In this document: positions 8,348 to 16,732 of the stretch, piece after piece
Layout: every line of letters starts with the position of its first letter
Numbering within the stretch: the stretch's first letter is position 1
DNA from: Acidimicrobiales bacterium mtb01
GTDB lineage: Bacteria > Actinomycetota > Acidimicrobiia > Acidimicrobiales > Ilumatobacteraceae
Direction: 5' to 3'
DNA: 54,808 bases
Assembly: GCA_004379135.1 (NCBI GenBank)
Contig: NBNI01000001.1
Coordinates: forward strand, 1 to 54,808
The notes under the pieces: model-generated
Told to the model about the DNA's origin: nothing
Database searches by the model: none
Seen by the model: only the letters and a program-made list of their open reading frames with translations
Position numbers and translations under genes: made by a program

Positions 8348-9643
8348 TCACTCGCCTGCTGATGTGGGAAGTTGGTCCTCGCGGACTCCGCCACCGGGAC
8401 GGAACGTCGTCGAACGGTCGTCCTGCGCCGTCTGCATCTGTTGCATCATCGTCACCAACTCGGCTGATGCGCGTTCGTCGGCCATGATCTTCTGCATCAC
8501 GGCCGCACCGGCACCAGCCATCAGCGCGGCCTGATTGTCGTTCAGGAACTTCATCGACGCGCGCTGACGCTCGGTGGTGCGATTGATCTCGGGGATCACG
8601 TACCGCGCGACCATGTCCCATGAGCGACGGGTGTTCTCGCGGTTGGCCCAGTCGTGCGCGAAGCCGAGAACCACGCCGAAGCCGCCGGTGAGTTGCTGCA
8701 GGTTGCGAATGGCGGCGACGAGATCGTCGGGCGTTCCGACGACGGCCACTCCGCCGCCCACGGTCTGGTCGAGCAGAGCCCACTTGTCGTCGACGTGTTG
8801 CGCGCCGGGACGACCGAGGGTCCACACGTTGTATTCGTTGTGCCAGCGCTGCAGGCCATCGACGGCCTCGTTGCGCGCTTGCTCGCGGGTCTCGGCGATG
8901 TGCCAGCTCATGAGGATTCGCCAGTTGCGTCGATCGACGGTTTGGCCGTGTTTGGTCGCCGACTCCTCGGCGAACGACCACTGCGTGGGCAGCGCGGCGA
9001 GACCAGCGGTGCTGTTCGACGCGATCGACAGGACTCCGCAGCCGTACTTGCCGGCCATCTGCATTCCGGATGGCGACAGGGTGGAGGCGGTGGCGACCGG
9101 AATGTGGTCCTGCACCGGGAGGAGCTGAAGCTGTGCATCGCGCAGCGTGAACCAATCGCTCTCGTGGGTGAAGCGATCCTCGCCGCGCAGGAGGCGCAGG
9201 ATCACGCCCATCGCCTCGTCCTGGCGATCGCGCTGCACGAGCGGGTCGATGCCGAGGGTCCAGGCGTCGCTCGGAAGCGCGCCCGGGCCGGTTCCGAACA
9301 TCGCGCGACCCTTGGTCATGTGGTCGAGTTGCACGATGCGCTGAGCGACGTTGAACGGGTGGTGATAGGGCAGCGACACCACACCGGTGCCGAGCATGAT
9401 GTTGGAGGTCCGTTGTCCGGCGGCGGCCAGGAACATCTCGGGTGATGCGATCATCTCCCAGCCGCTCGAATGGTGCTCGCCGCACCAGAACTCGTCGAAG
9501 CCGAGACGGTCGAGGTGGGCCGCGAACTCGATGTCGCTCTGGAACTGGAGGGTGGGGTTCTCACCCACCGGGTGATGCGGAGCGAGGAAGGTTCCGAACT
9601 TCAAGCGGGGCGGTCGTCCGCCGGGCAGGCCAGTCGTCGTCAT
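8348..9643 (-). CDS. LLM-class flavin-dependent monooxygenase
   Basis: A 431-aa luciferase-like monooxygenase. The N-terminal segment LKFGTFLAPHHPVGENP, then FDEFWCGEHHSSGWE and MLGTGVVSLPYHHPF, matches the bacterial luciferase/LimB-type alpha subunit, and RAMFGTGPGALPSDA is the usual phosphate-binding loop. The length (about 400 aa plus a tail) fits LimB-like enzymes rather than short F420 enzymes. The C-terminal 60 residues are extra, helical, and rich in M, Q and A. It precedes the LLM gene at 7312-8334 by 13 nt on the same strand, so the pair may act on one substrate. No dedicated flavin reductase lies nearby; the ferredoxin-reductase-like gene at 12.3 kb is only a possible electron source. 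Confidence 0.8.
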   Translation of the reverse strand: MTTTGLPGGRPPRLKFGTFLAPHHPVGENPTLQFQSDIEFAAHLDRLGFDEFWCGEHHSSGWEMIASPEMFLAAAGQRTSNIMLGTGVVSLPYHHPFNVAQRIVQLDHMTKGRAMFGTGPGALPSDAWTLGIDPLVQRDRQDEAMGVILRLLRGEDRFTHESDWFTLRDAQLQLLPVQDHIPVATASTLSPSGMQMAGKYGCGVLSIASNSTAGLAALPTQWSFAEESATKHGQTVDRRNWRILMSWHIAETREQARNEAVDGLQRWHNEYNVWTLGRPGAQHVDDKWALLDQTVGGGVAVVGTPDDLVAAIRNLQQLTGGFGVVLGFAHDWANRENTRRSWDMVARYVIPEINRTTERQRASMKFLNDNQAALMAGAGAAVMQKIMADERASAELVTMMQQMQTAQDDRSTTFRPGGGVREDQLPTSAGE

Positions 9644-9728
9644 GATGTGAACAGTAGGTCCGTCGTTCGGAGCGGTCGTCAGTGGAGGCGCGCCACCGTG
9701 GTCGACGGCTAACCTGAGGAAGCCCTTC

Positions 9729-9802
9729 GGGGACGTAGCTCAGCTGGCTAGAGCACCTGCTTTGCAAGCAGGGGGTCGTGGGTTCGAGTCCCATCGTCTC
9801 CA
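9729..9802 (+). tRNA. tRNA-Ala (TGC anticodon)
   Basis: A full cloverleaf can be drawn. The 7-bp acceptor stem GGGGACG/CGTCTCC contains a G3-T70 wobble pair, the classic alanine identity element. The D stem is GCTC/GAGC, the anticodon stem CCTGC/GCAGG with loop TTTGCAA, and the T arm GTGGG-TTCGAGT-CCCAT. The discriminator base is A and CCA is not encoded. The SnoaL-like gene starts 17 nt downstream. Confidence 0.97.
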
Positions 9803-9819
9803 CTCTGTACGGTGCGCCC

Positions 9820-10623
9820 ATGGGGACGGCGCACGACATCATCCAGCGATTCGGCTCGGTCGAGGACGACCAGAAGTACACGAGGCTCGTCGAGTTGTTC
9901 ACCGACGACGCGGTGTACTGCGATCCCTTCGCCGGCGCCCAGCGCGGCAAGGCGGCCATCGCCGACTTCATGGGCGAGATGGAGCGGATCATTCCGAAGA
10001 TGGGCGTGTACTTCGCCAACTGGGAGACCAGGGCCGATTCGCACGTCGGATGGTCGCGTTGGGAGATGGTGGTGCCCGTCGACGGTGTGGAGCATCCCAT
10101 CAAGGGCCAGAGCCTGTATCGGCTCCGTGACGGCAAGGTGTGCTTCGCCGCCGACTACGTGGACTCGGCTGCGTACCGCCGCATCCGTCCCGACCGCGCT
10201 CCCGACCTGGGTTTCGCGGCCGCCGAGAACAAGGGCACGAGTGCGGGTGGACCGGCCGCCGATTTGGTTCGCCGCTTCTGGGAGTTGCAGACCTCGGCGC
10301 GCTACGGCGAACTGGCCGCACTCTTCGCTCCCGACTCGGTGTTCACCGATCAGGTCTACGGAGTGTTCGAAGGCCACGCCGCGGTGAGCGCGTATCTGCG
10401 TCGCATGGAAACCGAGATGCCCGATGAGGGAGTCACGTTCACGCTCGACGATTGCGGTGGCGAGGAGACCGTGGCGTGGTCGCAGTGGACGTGCCACGTT
10501 CCGAACGGGTCGTTCCCCGGTTGGACTCTGCACACCCTGCGCGACGGCTTGTTCACCCTCGATTCCGACTACTTCGACGTGGTCAAGGCCCGCCAGCTCC
10601 ACAAGGCGCGGCACGCCGGCTGA
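9820..10623 (+). CDS. Tandem SnoaL/NTF2-like protein
   Basis: A 267-aa protein made of two NTF2/SnoaL-like domains. The first (about 1-125) has IIQRFGSVEDDQKYTRLVEL followed by AVYCDPFAGAQRGKAAI. The second (about 145-265) repeats the plan with LVRRFWELQTSARYGELAAL and SVFTDQVYGVFEGHAAV. These cone-shaped alpha+beta domains act as small-molecule isomerases, hydrolases or binding scaffolds; tandem fusions are less common than single domains. No catalytic residues can be assigned with confidence. ATG 9820 is chosen because the longer open frame would begin inside tRNA-Ala. It ends 18 nt before the convergent L,D-transpeptidase gene. Confidence 0.75.
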   Translation: MGTAHDIIQRFGSVEDDQKYTRLVELFTDDAVYCDPFAGAQRGKAAIADFMGEMERIIPKMGVYFANWETRADSHVGWSRWEMVVPVDGVEHPIKGQSLYRLRDGKVCFAADYVDSAAYRRIRPDRAPDLGFAAAENKGTSAGGPAADLVRRFWELQTSARYGELAALFAPDSVFTDQVYGVFEGHAAVSAYLRRMETEMPDEGVTFTLDDCGGEETVAWSQWTCHVPNGSFPGWTLHTLRDGLFTLDSDYFDVVKARQLHKARHAG

Positions 10624-10641
10624 GCCGGGCACCCGCGGACG

Positions 10642-11430
10642 TCAGCGTCCGACCACGACGACGACGGTGCCGACACCGGCCCATCCGTACACGCGCTTGG
10701 CGTCGTTGAACGCCAGGCGGGCGCAGCCGTCGGACAACGGCCAGCCCAGGTCGTCGATGCTCTGCACGAGTTGGTTGCGAACACTCGGGATGCCGTGCGT
10801 GCCCACACTCGACACCGTGCGCTGGTAGCGCACCATGAAACGTCCGGAAGCACCTTCGGGAGTCCACAGTCGCTCGCTCTTCGAATAGACGCGGAAGCGA
10901 CCGCGCAACTCGTAACCCGATTCGGTCGGACGGCGTCGACCCGACATGAGGAAGGTGGATGCCACACGACCACTCGATTCGACCAGCCACACCTGCTGTG
11001 CGGTGATGTCGATCACCATGCGTCGCCCTGATCCCGAATCGGCGGGCAGTGGAAGCAGGCGATTTCCGGTGAGCAGTGTGATGCGGCCCAGACTCTTCAC
11101 CACCGTGTCGTCACCCGACATCGCCTCGACCACGAGCGTGATGGTCGACCCGAACGGTGCCGGCGCGCGGAGCCACAGATCGAGCGGCCCGGGCTCGTGT
11201 GGCACCAGGCCGACCTGAATGGACTTGTCGGCATTGCGATACCGAACGTGGTCGGCGTCGGTCGGAACTTCGGGCCCGATGAGATGGAAGAGTCCGGCAT
11301 CGGACTGCGAATCATCGGCCAGTCGCAAGGGTGATGGCTCGGGTGGGATCGACGCTCGAGCGTCAAGCGTGTGAAAGGGTACGAGAAGTGCAGCGGCCAA
11401 CAGGATCGAGTGCACGACGAACCGCTTCAT
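10642..11430 (-). CDS. Exported L,D-transpeptidase (YkuD family)
   Basis: A 262-aa protein with an N-terminal signal sequence (MKRFVVHSILLAAALLVPF). The C-terminal half is a YkuD domain: IDITAQQVWLVESSGR, then GTHGIPS and the active-site segment LSDGCARLA containing the catalytic Cys. The usual SHGC is SDGC here, which is unusual, although the upstream HG histidine is present. These enzymes form 3-3 peptidoglycan cross-links or attach proteins. The middle (about 30-140) is a beta-rich region of unknown role. The start is the ATG that begins the signal peptide. It follows the SpoU methyltransferase gene by 13 nt on the same strand. Confidence 0.8.
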   Translation of the reverse strand: MKRFVVHSILLAAALLVPFHTLDARASIPPEPSPLRLADDSQSDAGLFHLIGPEVPTDADHVRYRNADKSIQVGLVPHEPGPLDLWLRAPAPFGSTITLVVEAMSGDDTVVKSLGRITLLTGNRLLPLPADSGSGRRMVIDITAQQVWLVESSGRVASTFLMSGRRRPTESGYELRGRFRVYSKSERLWTPEGASGRFMVRYQRTVSSVGTHGIPSVRNQLVQSIDDLGWPLSDGCARLAFNDAKRVYGWAGVGTVVVVVGR

Positions 11431-11443
11431 CACGACGAGTGTG

Positions 11444-12301
11444 TCATGCGGAGCGATGCGTGATTGCGAACGCCACCGCGGCCGCATGGCCCACGTTGAG
11501 CGAGTCGACATCGGAGGCGATCGGAATGCGCACTCGTGAATCACAGGCGTCGAGAGTCGTCGCGTGGAGACCGAAACCCTCGCTGCCGAGAACGAGAGCG
11601 AGCGGTCGATCAATCCGGACGTCGATCGTCGCCAGACTCGGTGCGGATCGATCGGGTGTGAGTGCGAGCGAGGTACCGCCATGGCGGCGCACCGCCGTGA
11701 TGACGTCGGCGATCGACGAACGCACGACGGGAAGGAAGAGGATCTCGCCCATCGACACGCGGATGGTCCGCCGGTAGAACGGGTCAGCGCAGGTCGGATC
11801 GAGGACGAGGGCATCGATCCCGAAAGCTCGGGCCGAACGAGCGATGGCTCCGAGGTTCTCGTGGTCGTTGAGACCCTCGAGGACGGCCAGGCGGTGCGGA
11901 CGGCCGTGTGAAGTGGGTCGAGCCAGAACATCGTCGAGGCTCGGTGGCACGGGGCGCGCAGCCGATGCGATGACTCCGCGGTGGAGGTCGAATCCGGCCA
12001 CCGCAGAGATCACGGCCCGCTCGGCGACGAAGACGGGCGCATCGACACCATCGAGTGCGGCGGCCATGTCGTCGACGCGATTCGGGGCCAACACGATCGA
12101 ACGAATGGGCAGACCACTGGCCACCAGGCGGCGCACCACCTCGGGTCCTTCTGCGATGAAGAATCGATCGGCCTCGTGACGACGCACGATGTCGCGGTCG
12201 GTCAACCCGATGTAGTCGGCCAGACGAGGGTCGGCCGGGTCGTCGATCGTCGGCCATGGATGCACCACTCCATTCTTGTTGGTCGCGTGGTCGGCGATCA
12301 T
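11444..12301 (-). CDS. SpoU/TrmH-family RNA 2'-O-methyltransferase
   Basis: A 285-aa protein with all three SPOUT/TrmH motifs: NHENLGAIARSARAFG (motif 1, Asn and Arg in place), LVLGSEGFGL (motif 2) and IPIASDVDSLNVGHAAAVA (motif 3). The N-terminal part (HEADRFFIAEGPEVVRRL) resembles the substrate-binding domain of rRNA or tRNA ribose methyltransferases. Motif 3 usually reads SLNVSVA; here it is SLNVGHA, a small deviation. The particular RNA target cannot be named. It is divergent from the FAD-reductase gene at 12343 (41-nt gap) and probably co-transcribed with the L,D-transpeptidase gene downstream, although no functional tie is evident. Confidence 0.85.
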   Translation of the reverse strand: MIADHATNKNGVVHPWPTIDDPADPRLADYIGLTDRDIVRRHEADRFFIAEGPEVVRRLVASGLPIRSIVLAPNRVDDMAAALDGVDAPVFVAERAVISAVAGFDLHRGVIASAARPVPPSLDDVLARPTSHGRPHRLAVLEGLNDHENLGAIARSARAFGIDALVLDPTCADPFYRRTIRVSMGEILFLPVVRSSIADVITAVRRHGGTSLALTPDRSAPSLATIDVRIDRPLALVLGSEGFGLHATTLDACDSRVRIPIASDVDSLNVGHAAAVAFAITHRSA

Positions 12302-12342
12302 CGGATTCCACGCGATCTCGACGATCGTGGCATCGTGTCGTC

Positions 12343-13572
12343 ATGGGTTCGCTCGAGCGCGTCGTCGTCGTGGGTGCGTCACTCGCCGGACTTCGCGCCG
12401 CCGAAACGTTGCGCCAGGTTGGCTGGTCGGGTGTGCTCACTCTCGTGAGCGACGAAGACGAAATGCCCTACGACCGACCGCCGTTGTCGAAGAAACTGTT
12501 GGCCGGTGAATGGGAACCCGACCGCATCCGTTTGCGACGCCCCGACGACTTCGAAGGTCTGCGGGCCGAATGGGTGCTCGGCGATCGTGCGGTGTCGCTC
12601 GATACCGCGAATCGTGCGGTGACTCTCGCGTCGGGGCGCACTCTCGAGTACGACGGTCTCGTCATCGCGACCGGTACCGCCGTCCGTCGTCTGCCCGGGC
12701 AACCCGACTGGCCCGGTGTGCACACGTTGCGTTCCCTCGCCGATTCGCTCTCGCTTCGCGCCGAACTCGATCCGGGCCGCCGTGTCGTGGTGATCGGAGC
12801 AGGCTTCATCGGATTGGAAGTGGCCGCGACCGCGCGCGCGAAGGGTTGCGACGTGACCGTCCTGGAGGGCGCCGAAGCACCGATGATGCGCGGGCTCGGT
12901 TCGGCGATGGGACGTCGGGCCGCTCTCGTCCACGCCGACAACGGCGTCGACATTCGGTGCGGTGTGAGCGTGGCCGAACTGACACCCGCCGACGATGGTC
13001 GAGTGGGCGGTGTTCGATTGTCGACGGGCGAGATCGTTCCGACCGACGTCGTGGTCGTGGGCGTGGGTGTGGCGCCGTCCACCGGGTGGTTGGAAGGATC
13101 GGGACTCACCATCCGCGACGGTGTGGTGTGCGACGAGTTCTTGTTCGCCGGCGCACCGGGAGTGTTCGCCGCTGGCGACATCGTGCGGTGGCCGCACCGT
13201 CTTCTGGAGCGCGAGGTTCGCGTGGAGCACTGGACCAACGCATCGGAACAGGGTGCCGTGGCAGTCAAGAACCTCGTCGCCTCGGTCAGCGGCGGCGAAC
13301 CGACGGCCTACGCCGAGGTCCCGTTCTTCTGGAGCGACCAGTTCACGTCGCGCATCCAGTTCCTGGGTCGTGCCGAAGTCGACGACGACGTGGAGGTCGT
13401 GATCGGCGGTTCGGATGACCGTGCGTTCGTGGCGCTCTATCACCGCGATGGTCGACTCACGGCGGCGCTCGGTGTGAGCCGACCCAAGCAAGTGATGCCG
13501 TTCCGTCGTCTCCTCGCCGAGCGAGCGACGATCGACGAGGCGCGTGCTCTCGCGGCGTCGTTCGCCGTCTGA
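12343..13572 (+). CDS. Ferredoxin/rubredoxin reductase-like FAD oxidoreductase
   Basis: A 409-aa flavoprotein of the BphA4/rhodocoxin-reductase type. It has the FAD loop VVVVGASLAGLRAAE (about 7-21), the conserved YDRPPLSKK, LVIATGTAVRRLPG, the NAD(P) loop VVIGAGFIGLEVA (about 147-159), and the second FAD segment GVFAAGDIVRWPH. The C-terminal reductase domain ends with KQVMPFRRLLAERA. Such proteins pass electrons from NAD(P)H to [2Fe-2S] ferredoxins or rubredoxins serving P450s and dioxygenases. No ferredoxin gene lies beside it. The start is ATG 12343; an upstream in-frame start would run into the divergent gene. Confidence 0.88.
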   Translation: MGSLERVVVVGASLAGLRAAETLRQVGWSGVLTLVSDEDEMPYDRPPLSKKLLAGEWEPDRIRLRRPDDFEGLRAEWVLGDRAVSLDTANRAVTLASGRTLEYDGLVIATGTAVRRLPGQPDWPGVHTLRSLADSLSLRAELDPGRRVVVIGAGFIGLEVAATARAKGCDVTVLEGAEAPMMRGLGSAMGRRAALVHADNGVDIRCGVSVAELTPADDGRVGGVRLSTGEIVPTDVVVVGVGVAPSTGWLEGSGLTIRDGVVCDEFLFAGAPGVFAAGDIVRWPHRLLEREVRVEHWTNASEQGAVAVKNLVASVSGGEPTAYAEVPFFWSDQFTSRIQFLGRAEVDDDVEVVIGGSDDRAFVALYHRDGRLTAALGVSRPKQVMPFRRLLAERATIDEARALAASFAV

Positions 13573-13604
13573 CCCGTTCGTTGCAAACGGAACTTTCTCG
13601 TGAC

Positions 13605-13618
13605 AACGCACCAGCGTT
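13605..13618. promoter_or_regulatory. Inverted repeat ahead of the marR-like gene
   Basis: The sequence AACGC-ACCA-GCGTT is a perfect 5-bp inverted repeat 39 nt upstream of the MarR-like start codon, within a wider imperfect palindrome beginning GTGAC and ending GTTAC. Its position suits autoregulation by the MarR-like protein. This is inference from symmetry and location only. Confidence 0.35.
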
Positions 13619-13657
13619 TCGTTACGCTTTCGATGGCTTGACTCGGGGAGGAGGACG

Positions 13658-14104
13658 ATGCCGAGGCTCGATGCCGAACGGATCGCGTTGTGGCGCGCCA
13701 TGCAGACGGCGACCGAAGTCGTCTCGCGACTCATCGAAGCCGAGATGGCCGACGAGTTCCAGTTGTCGTTGCCTCAGTTCGACCTCCTCGCGGTGCTGGC
13801 CCACAACGACGACCAGATGCGGGTGAAGGAGTTGTGCGAGGCGTTGTCGGCGGTCCCGTCGAGCCTCTCGCGCCGAATCGACGCCTTGGTCGAGCGGGGC
13901 TACCTGCAGCGTGAACCGGCCCCCACGAACGAGGACAACCGGGCGGTGATCATTCGTCTCACGCGCATGGGCCGCCTGGTCTGGCGCGACGCGAACATCC
14001 TGTACCGACGGGCCATCCAGCGGGAGTTCGCCGCCGAACTGTCGGAGACCGACGTCGGAACCATGTCGCGGGCCCTGGCCAAAGTGGCCCCCTTCCGGAC
14101 CTGA
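13658..14104 (+). CDS. MarR-family transcriptional regulator
   Basis: A 148-aa winged-helix protein with the MarR plan: an N-terminal dimerisation helix, then LSLPQFDLLAVLAHNDDQMRV, the recognition helix region PSSLSRRIDALVERGYL, and the wing EPAPTNEDNRAVIIRLTRMGR. A GAGGAGG ribosome-binding site precedes ATG 13658. MarR proteins are dimeric repressors that respond to small phenolic or other ligands. It lies 99 nt upstream of the thiolase gene in the same direction and could control it. The likely operator is the inverted repeat at 13605-13618. Confidence 0.88.
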   Translation: MPRLDAERIALWRAMQTATEVVSRLIEAEMADEFQLSLPQFDLLAVLAHNDDQMRVKELCEALSAVPSSLSRRIDALVERGYLQREPAPTNEDNRAVIIRLTRMGRLVWRDANILYRRAIQREFAAELSETDVGTMSRALAKVAPFRT

Positions 14105-14203
14105 CCGAACCCGTTCCGCGTCGCCTGATTCGTCGTTTGCCCGGCTCGACCAGCAGACTGGCGAGGCTCACTTTCGAGTCCAACGTCAGGCAAGGAGACT
14201 CCC

Positions 14204-15373
14204 ATGACCACCGCCGTCATCGTCGATGCGATTCGCACACCCCTCGGCAAGCGCAACGGAAAGTTGAAGGATTGGCACCCGGTCGATCTCGCCGCCGAGA
14301 CGCTCAACGCTCTCATCCGGAACACCGGTATCGATCCGGCCATCGTCGATGACGTCGTGATGGGCTGTGTGATGCAGGTCGGCGAGCAGGCCGCCAACCC
14401 GGCGCGCAACGCCGTGCTCGCCGCCGGCTGGCCCGAGTCGGTTCCCGGCACCACGATCGACCGTCAGTGCGGTTCGTCGCAGCAGGCCGCCCACTTCGCC
14501 GCGCAGGGTGTGATGGCTGGCGCGTACGACGTCGTCATCGCCGCCGGTGTGGAAGTCATGACCCGCGTCCCGATGGGTTCGTCGATGGCCGATGGCAAGT
14601 TCGGTTTCCCGTTCGGCCCGAAGGTGGGCGAGCGGTATCAGCCGCAGGGTGGTCTTGTGCCGCAGGGAATTTCGGCCGAACTCATCGCCGACAAGTGGGG
14701 CATCTCGCGCGACGACATGGATCGTTTCGGAGTCCAGTCGCAGGAGCGTGCGGCTCGCGCGACGCGCGAAGGCCGCTTCGAACGCGAAATCCTCCCGGTG
14801 AAGGATGCCGAAGGCAATCTCATGACCGCTGACGAAGGCATCCGCGACACCAGCATGGAGAGCCTAGGCAAGCTCAAGCCCTCGTTCCGCCCGGTCGAGG
14901 AAGGCGGTCGCGTGACCGCCGGCAACTCGTCGCAGATCACCGACGGCTCGGCCGCTCTTCTCATCATGAGCGAAGAGAAGGCCAAGGCACTCGGGTTGCG
15001 TCCGCGCGCTCGTTTCGTGAACTTCAGCCTGGCCGGTGACGATCCCCGATTCATGCTCACCGCACCGATTCCGGCCACGGCCAAGGTGCTCGAGCGCGCC
15101 AAGTTGCGTCTCGAAGACATGGATGTCGTCGAGATCAACGAGGCCTTCGCCTCGGTCGTGTTGGCGTGGGAGAAGGAATTCCACCCCGACATGGAGCGCG
15201 TCAACCCCAACGGCGGTGCCATCGCCATCGGTCACCCGCTTGGTTGCTCGGGTGCTCGTTTGATGACGACGCTGCTCCACGAACTCGAGCGCACCGGCGG
15301 TCGCTACGGACTGCAGACGATGTGCGAGGGCGGCGGCATGGCCAACGCCACCATCATCGAACGCCTCGGCTGA
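14204..15373 (+). CDS. Acetyl-CoA C-acyltransferase (thiolase)
   Basis: A 389-aa thiolase of normal length. The nucleophilic Cys is in TIDRQCGSSQQAAHFAA (about residues 85-101). The C-terminal catalytic motifs are NPNGGAIAIGHPLGCSGAR (His) and CEGGGMANATIIERL (Cys). The N-terminus AVIVDAIRTPLGKRNGKL is typical of degradative FadA-type enzymes. It catalyses thiolytic cleavage of 3-ketoacyl-CoA or the reverse condensation. A GGAG-type ribosome-binding site precedes ATG 14204. It follows the MarR gene and ends 1 nt before a small membrane-protein gene, so the three may be one unit. Confidence 0.93.
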   Translation: MTTAVIVDAIRTPLGKRNGKLKDWHPVDLAAETLNALIRNTGIDPAIVDDVVMGCVMQVGEQAANPARNAVLAAGWPESVPGTTIDRQCGSSQQAAHFAAQGVMAGAYDVVIAAGVEVMTRVPMGSSMADGKFGFPFGPKVGERYQPQGGLVPQGISAELIADKWGISRDDMDRFGVQSQERAARATREGRFEREILPVKDAEGNLMTADEGIRDTSMESLGKLKPSFRPVEEGGRVTAGNSSQITDGSAALLIMSEEKAKALGLRPRARFVNFSLAGDDPRFMLTAPIPATAKVLERAKLRLEDMDVVEINEAFASVVLAWEKEFHPDMERVNPNGGAIAIGHPLGCSGARLMTTLLHELERTGGRYGLQTMCEGGGMANATIIERLG

Positions 15374-15374
15374 G

Positions 15375-15641
15375 ATGAGTTTCGGCGCCGTCGTCTGGGC
15401 GATCGGCGCCGTCGTCCTCTTCTTCTTTCTCTGGAGAGTGGGGGTCGGTCTGCTGCGCAGCATGACCGAACCCCTGCCACCTCCGCCGCCTCCCGGAGAG
15501 ATGCGGCGCATCAGCGTCCGCTACCGGTGCGGGGTGTGCGGCCTCGAATTGAAGATGACCCTGGCGCAGGAAGAAGACCCCGATCCGCCGCGGCACTGCA
15601 TGGAAGAGATGGATCAGATCTCGATCGACGAGGCTCTCTGA
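15375..15641 (+). CDS. Small membrane protein with CxxC motif
   Basis: An 88-aa protein of unknown function. Residues 5-27 are one hydrophobic segment, followed by a proline-rich stretch (PLPPPPPPGE) and a small Cys cluster: YRCGVCGLELKM and, 28 residues later, RHCMEEM. The CxxC plus HC arrangement suggests a zinc ribbon exposed on one face of the membrane. It starts 1 nt after the thiolase stop codon, so it is probably co-translated with it, though a metabolic link is not evident. A hairpin that could end the transcript lies just after the stop. Confidence 0.7.
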   Translation: MSFGAVVWAIGAVVLFFFLWRVGVGLLRSMTEPLPPPPPPGEMRRISVRYRCGVCGLELKMTLAQEEDPDPPRHCMEEMDQISIDEAL

Positions 15642-15646
15642 CGGGA

Positions 15647-15687
15647 CCGGCTGACCTGACCGGCCCGGACGGTCATCAGGTAGCCGG
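15647..15687. terminator. Hairpin after the thiolase unit
   Basis: CCGGCTGACCTGA pairs with TCAGGTAGCCGG, leaving one bulged G, around a 16-nt loop. It begins 6 nt after the stop of the small membrane-protein gene. There is no T-run, so it is not a textbook intrinsic terminator. Confidence 0.45.
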
Positions 15688-15770
15688 GAAGTTACATCGA
15701 TGTGACTATCCCCGGTTTCGTCCACAGTCTGTGGACAACCGAAATAGCACCAAAACGCCAGGTGGGGCTA

Positions 15771-16088
15771 TCAGTGATACTTGGTGGCTGTGTACAGACC
15801 ACCGAGGATGAAAGCCAGTCCGACGAGCAGGTAGTAGTTGCTCCGGCCGCCCGGCACGGCACCCAAGTAATAGAGCAGGATCACCAGTGCGCCCACGATG
15901 AAGAGGGCGAACATCAGGATCGGGACCCAGCGCGGGCTCTCCTTGACCGCCATCGGGATGGGCGGCGTGTACCGGGACGACGCCGCCACGCCGGACGCGT
16001 TGTGATCGGGATTCGCGGGTCGCCCCTCGTTGGGCCGGGTGCCCTTCGGAGTGGTGCGACCGCCGTTCTTGCGCTTGGGAGGTGCCAC
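15771..16088 (-). CDS. crgA: Cell division protein CrgA
   Basis: A 105-aa protein with a basic, low-complexity N-terminus ([20 protein letters not shown]) followed by two closely spaced transmembrane segments: [25 protein letters not shown] and [21 protein letters not shown]. This is the CrgA layout. CrgA is a small actinobacterial septal protein that interacts with FtsZ, FtsQ, FtsI and PBPs. Identification is supported by position: next to trpG and the pknB-fhaA cluster, as I recall for Mycobacterium. The start is taken as the GTG at 16088; a longer frame exists, but its extra residues do not look like CrgA. Confidence 0.88.
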   Translation of the reverse strand: MAPPKRKNGGRTTPKGTRPNEGRPANPDHNASGVAASSRYTPPIPMAVKESPRWVPILMFALFIVGALVILLYYLGAVPGGRSNYYLLVGLAFILGGLYTATKYH

Positions 16089-16137
16089 GGGTCGAAAGTG
16101 TAGGGGAGAACCGGTGCTCCACTGGCAGGCTGAACGG

Positions 16138-16722
16138 GTGACGCCGAGCCGACGCCGCGTGGTCGTGATCGACAACTACGACAGTTTCGTCTACAACATC
16201 GTCCATTACCTCGGTGAACTGGGGGCCGAGCCCGCGGTGTATCGCAACGACGCCCTCACGGTCGACCAGGTGCTTGCGTCGAAGCCCGATGCGATCTTGC
16301 TCTCACCTGGTCCGGGCCGACCCGAAGATGCCGGCATCCTGTGCGATCTCGTCGAGCCGGCCGCGCGGTCGGGCGTTCCGGTGTTCGGTGTCTGTCTTGG
16401 CCATCAGGCCATTGGCCATGTCTTTGGCGGCCGCGTCATTCGCGCTCCCGAACTCATGCATGGCAAGACCAGTCACGTCGAGCATCGCGACACCGGGGTG
16501 TTCGCCGGTCTGCCCAATCCGCTGACCGCCACGCGGTATCACTCGCTCGTCATCGAAGCCGAGTCGTTGCCGGCGTGTCTCGAGGTCACCGCGACGACGG
16601 TCGATGGAATGATCATGGGCGTTCGCCATCGTGACTTGCCGATCGAAGGTGTGCAGTTCCACCCGGAGAGCATCCTGACCGAGGGCGGTCATCGCATGCT
16701 CGAGAACTTCCTGCGCCGCTGA
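16138..16722 (+). CDS. Glutamine amidotransferase, anthranilate/ADC synthase subunit II
   Basis: A 194-aa class I glutamine amidotransferase. The start [15 protein letters not shown], the oxyanion segment [13 protein letters not shown], the nucleophile in [11 protein letters not shown], and the His-Glu pair in GVQFHPESI complete the triad. It supplies ammonia to chorismate-using TrpE or PabB, so it is TrpG or PabA; sequence alone does not separate the two. No synthase large subunit is nearby. As I recall, the same orphan gene sits beside pknB in mycobacteria. The GTG at 16138 gives a family-typical N-terminus. It ends 10 nt before the convergent pknB stop codon. Confidence 0.9.
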   Translation: MTPSRRRVVVIDNYDSFVYNIVHYLGELGAEPAVYRNDALTVDQVLASKPDAILLSPGPGRPEDAGILCDLVEPAARSGVPVFGVCLGHQAIGHVFGGRVIRAPELMHGKTSHVEHRDTGVFAGLPNPLTATRYHSLVIEAESLPACLEVTATTVDGMIMGVRHRDLPIEGVQFHPESILTEGGHRMLENFLRR

Positions 16723-16732
16723 ACCGCGTTCG

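Noticed and set aside
8319-9485. A 388-codon minus-strand frame overlapping the LLM gene in another frame.
   Set aside because: It is Arg-rich shadow translation; the competing frame has unmistakable LLM motifs.
12379-13734. A 451-codon minus-strand frame across the FAD reductase gene.
   Set aside because: It is the antisense of a gene with textbook FAD and NAD motifs, and it has a composition rich in His and Arg without any recognisable fold.
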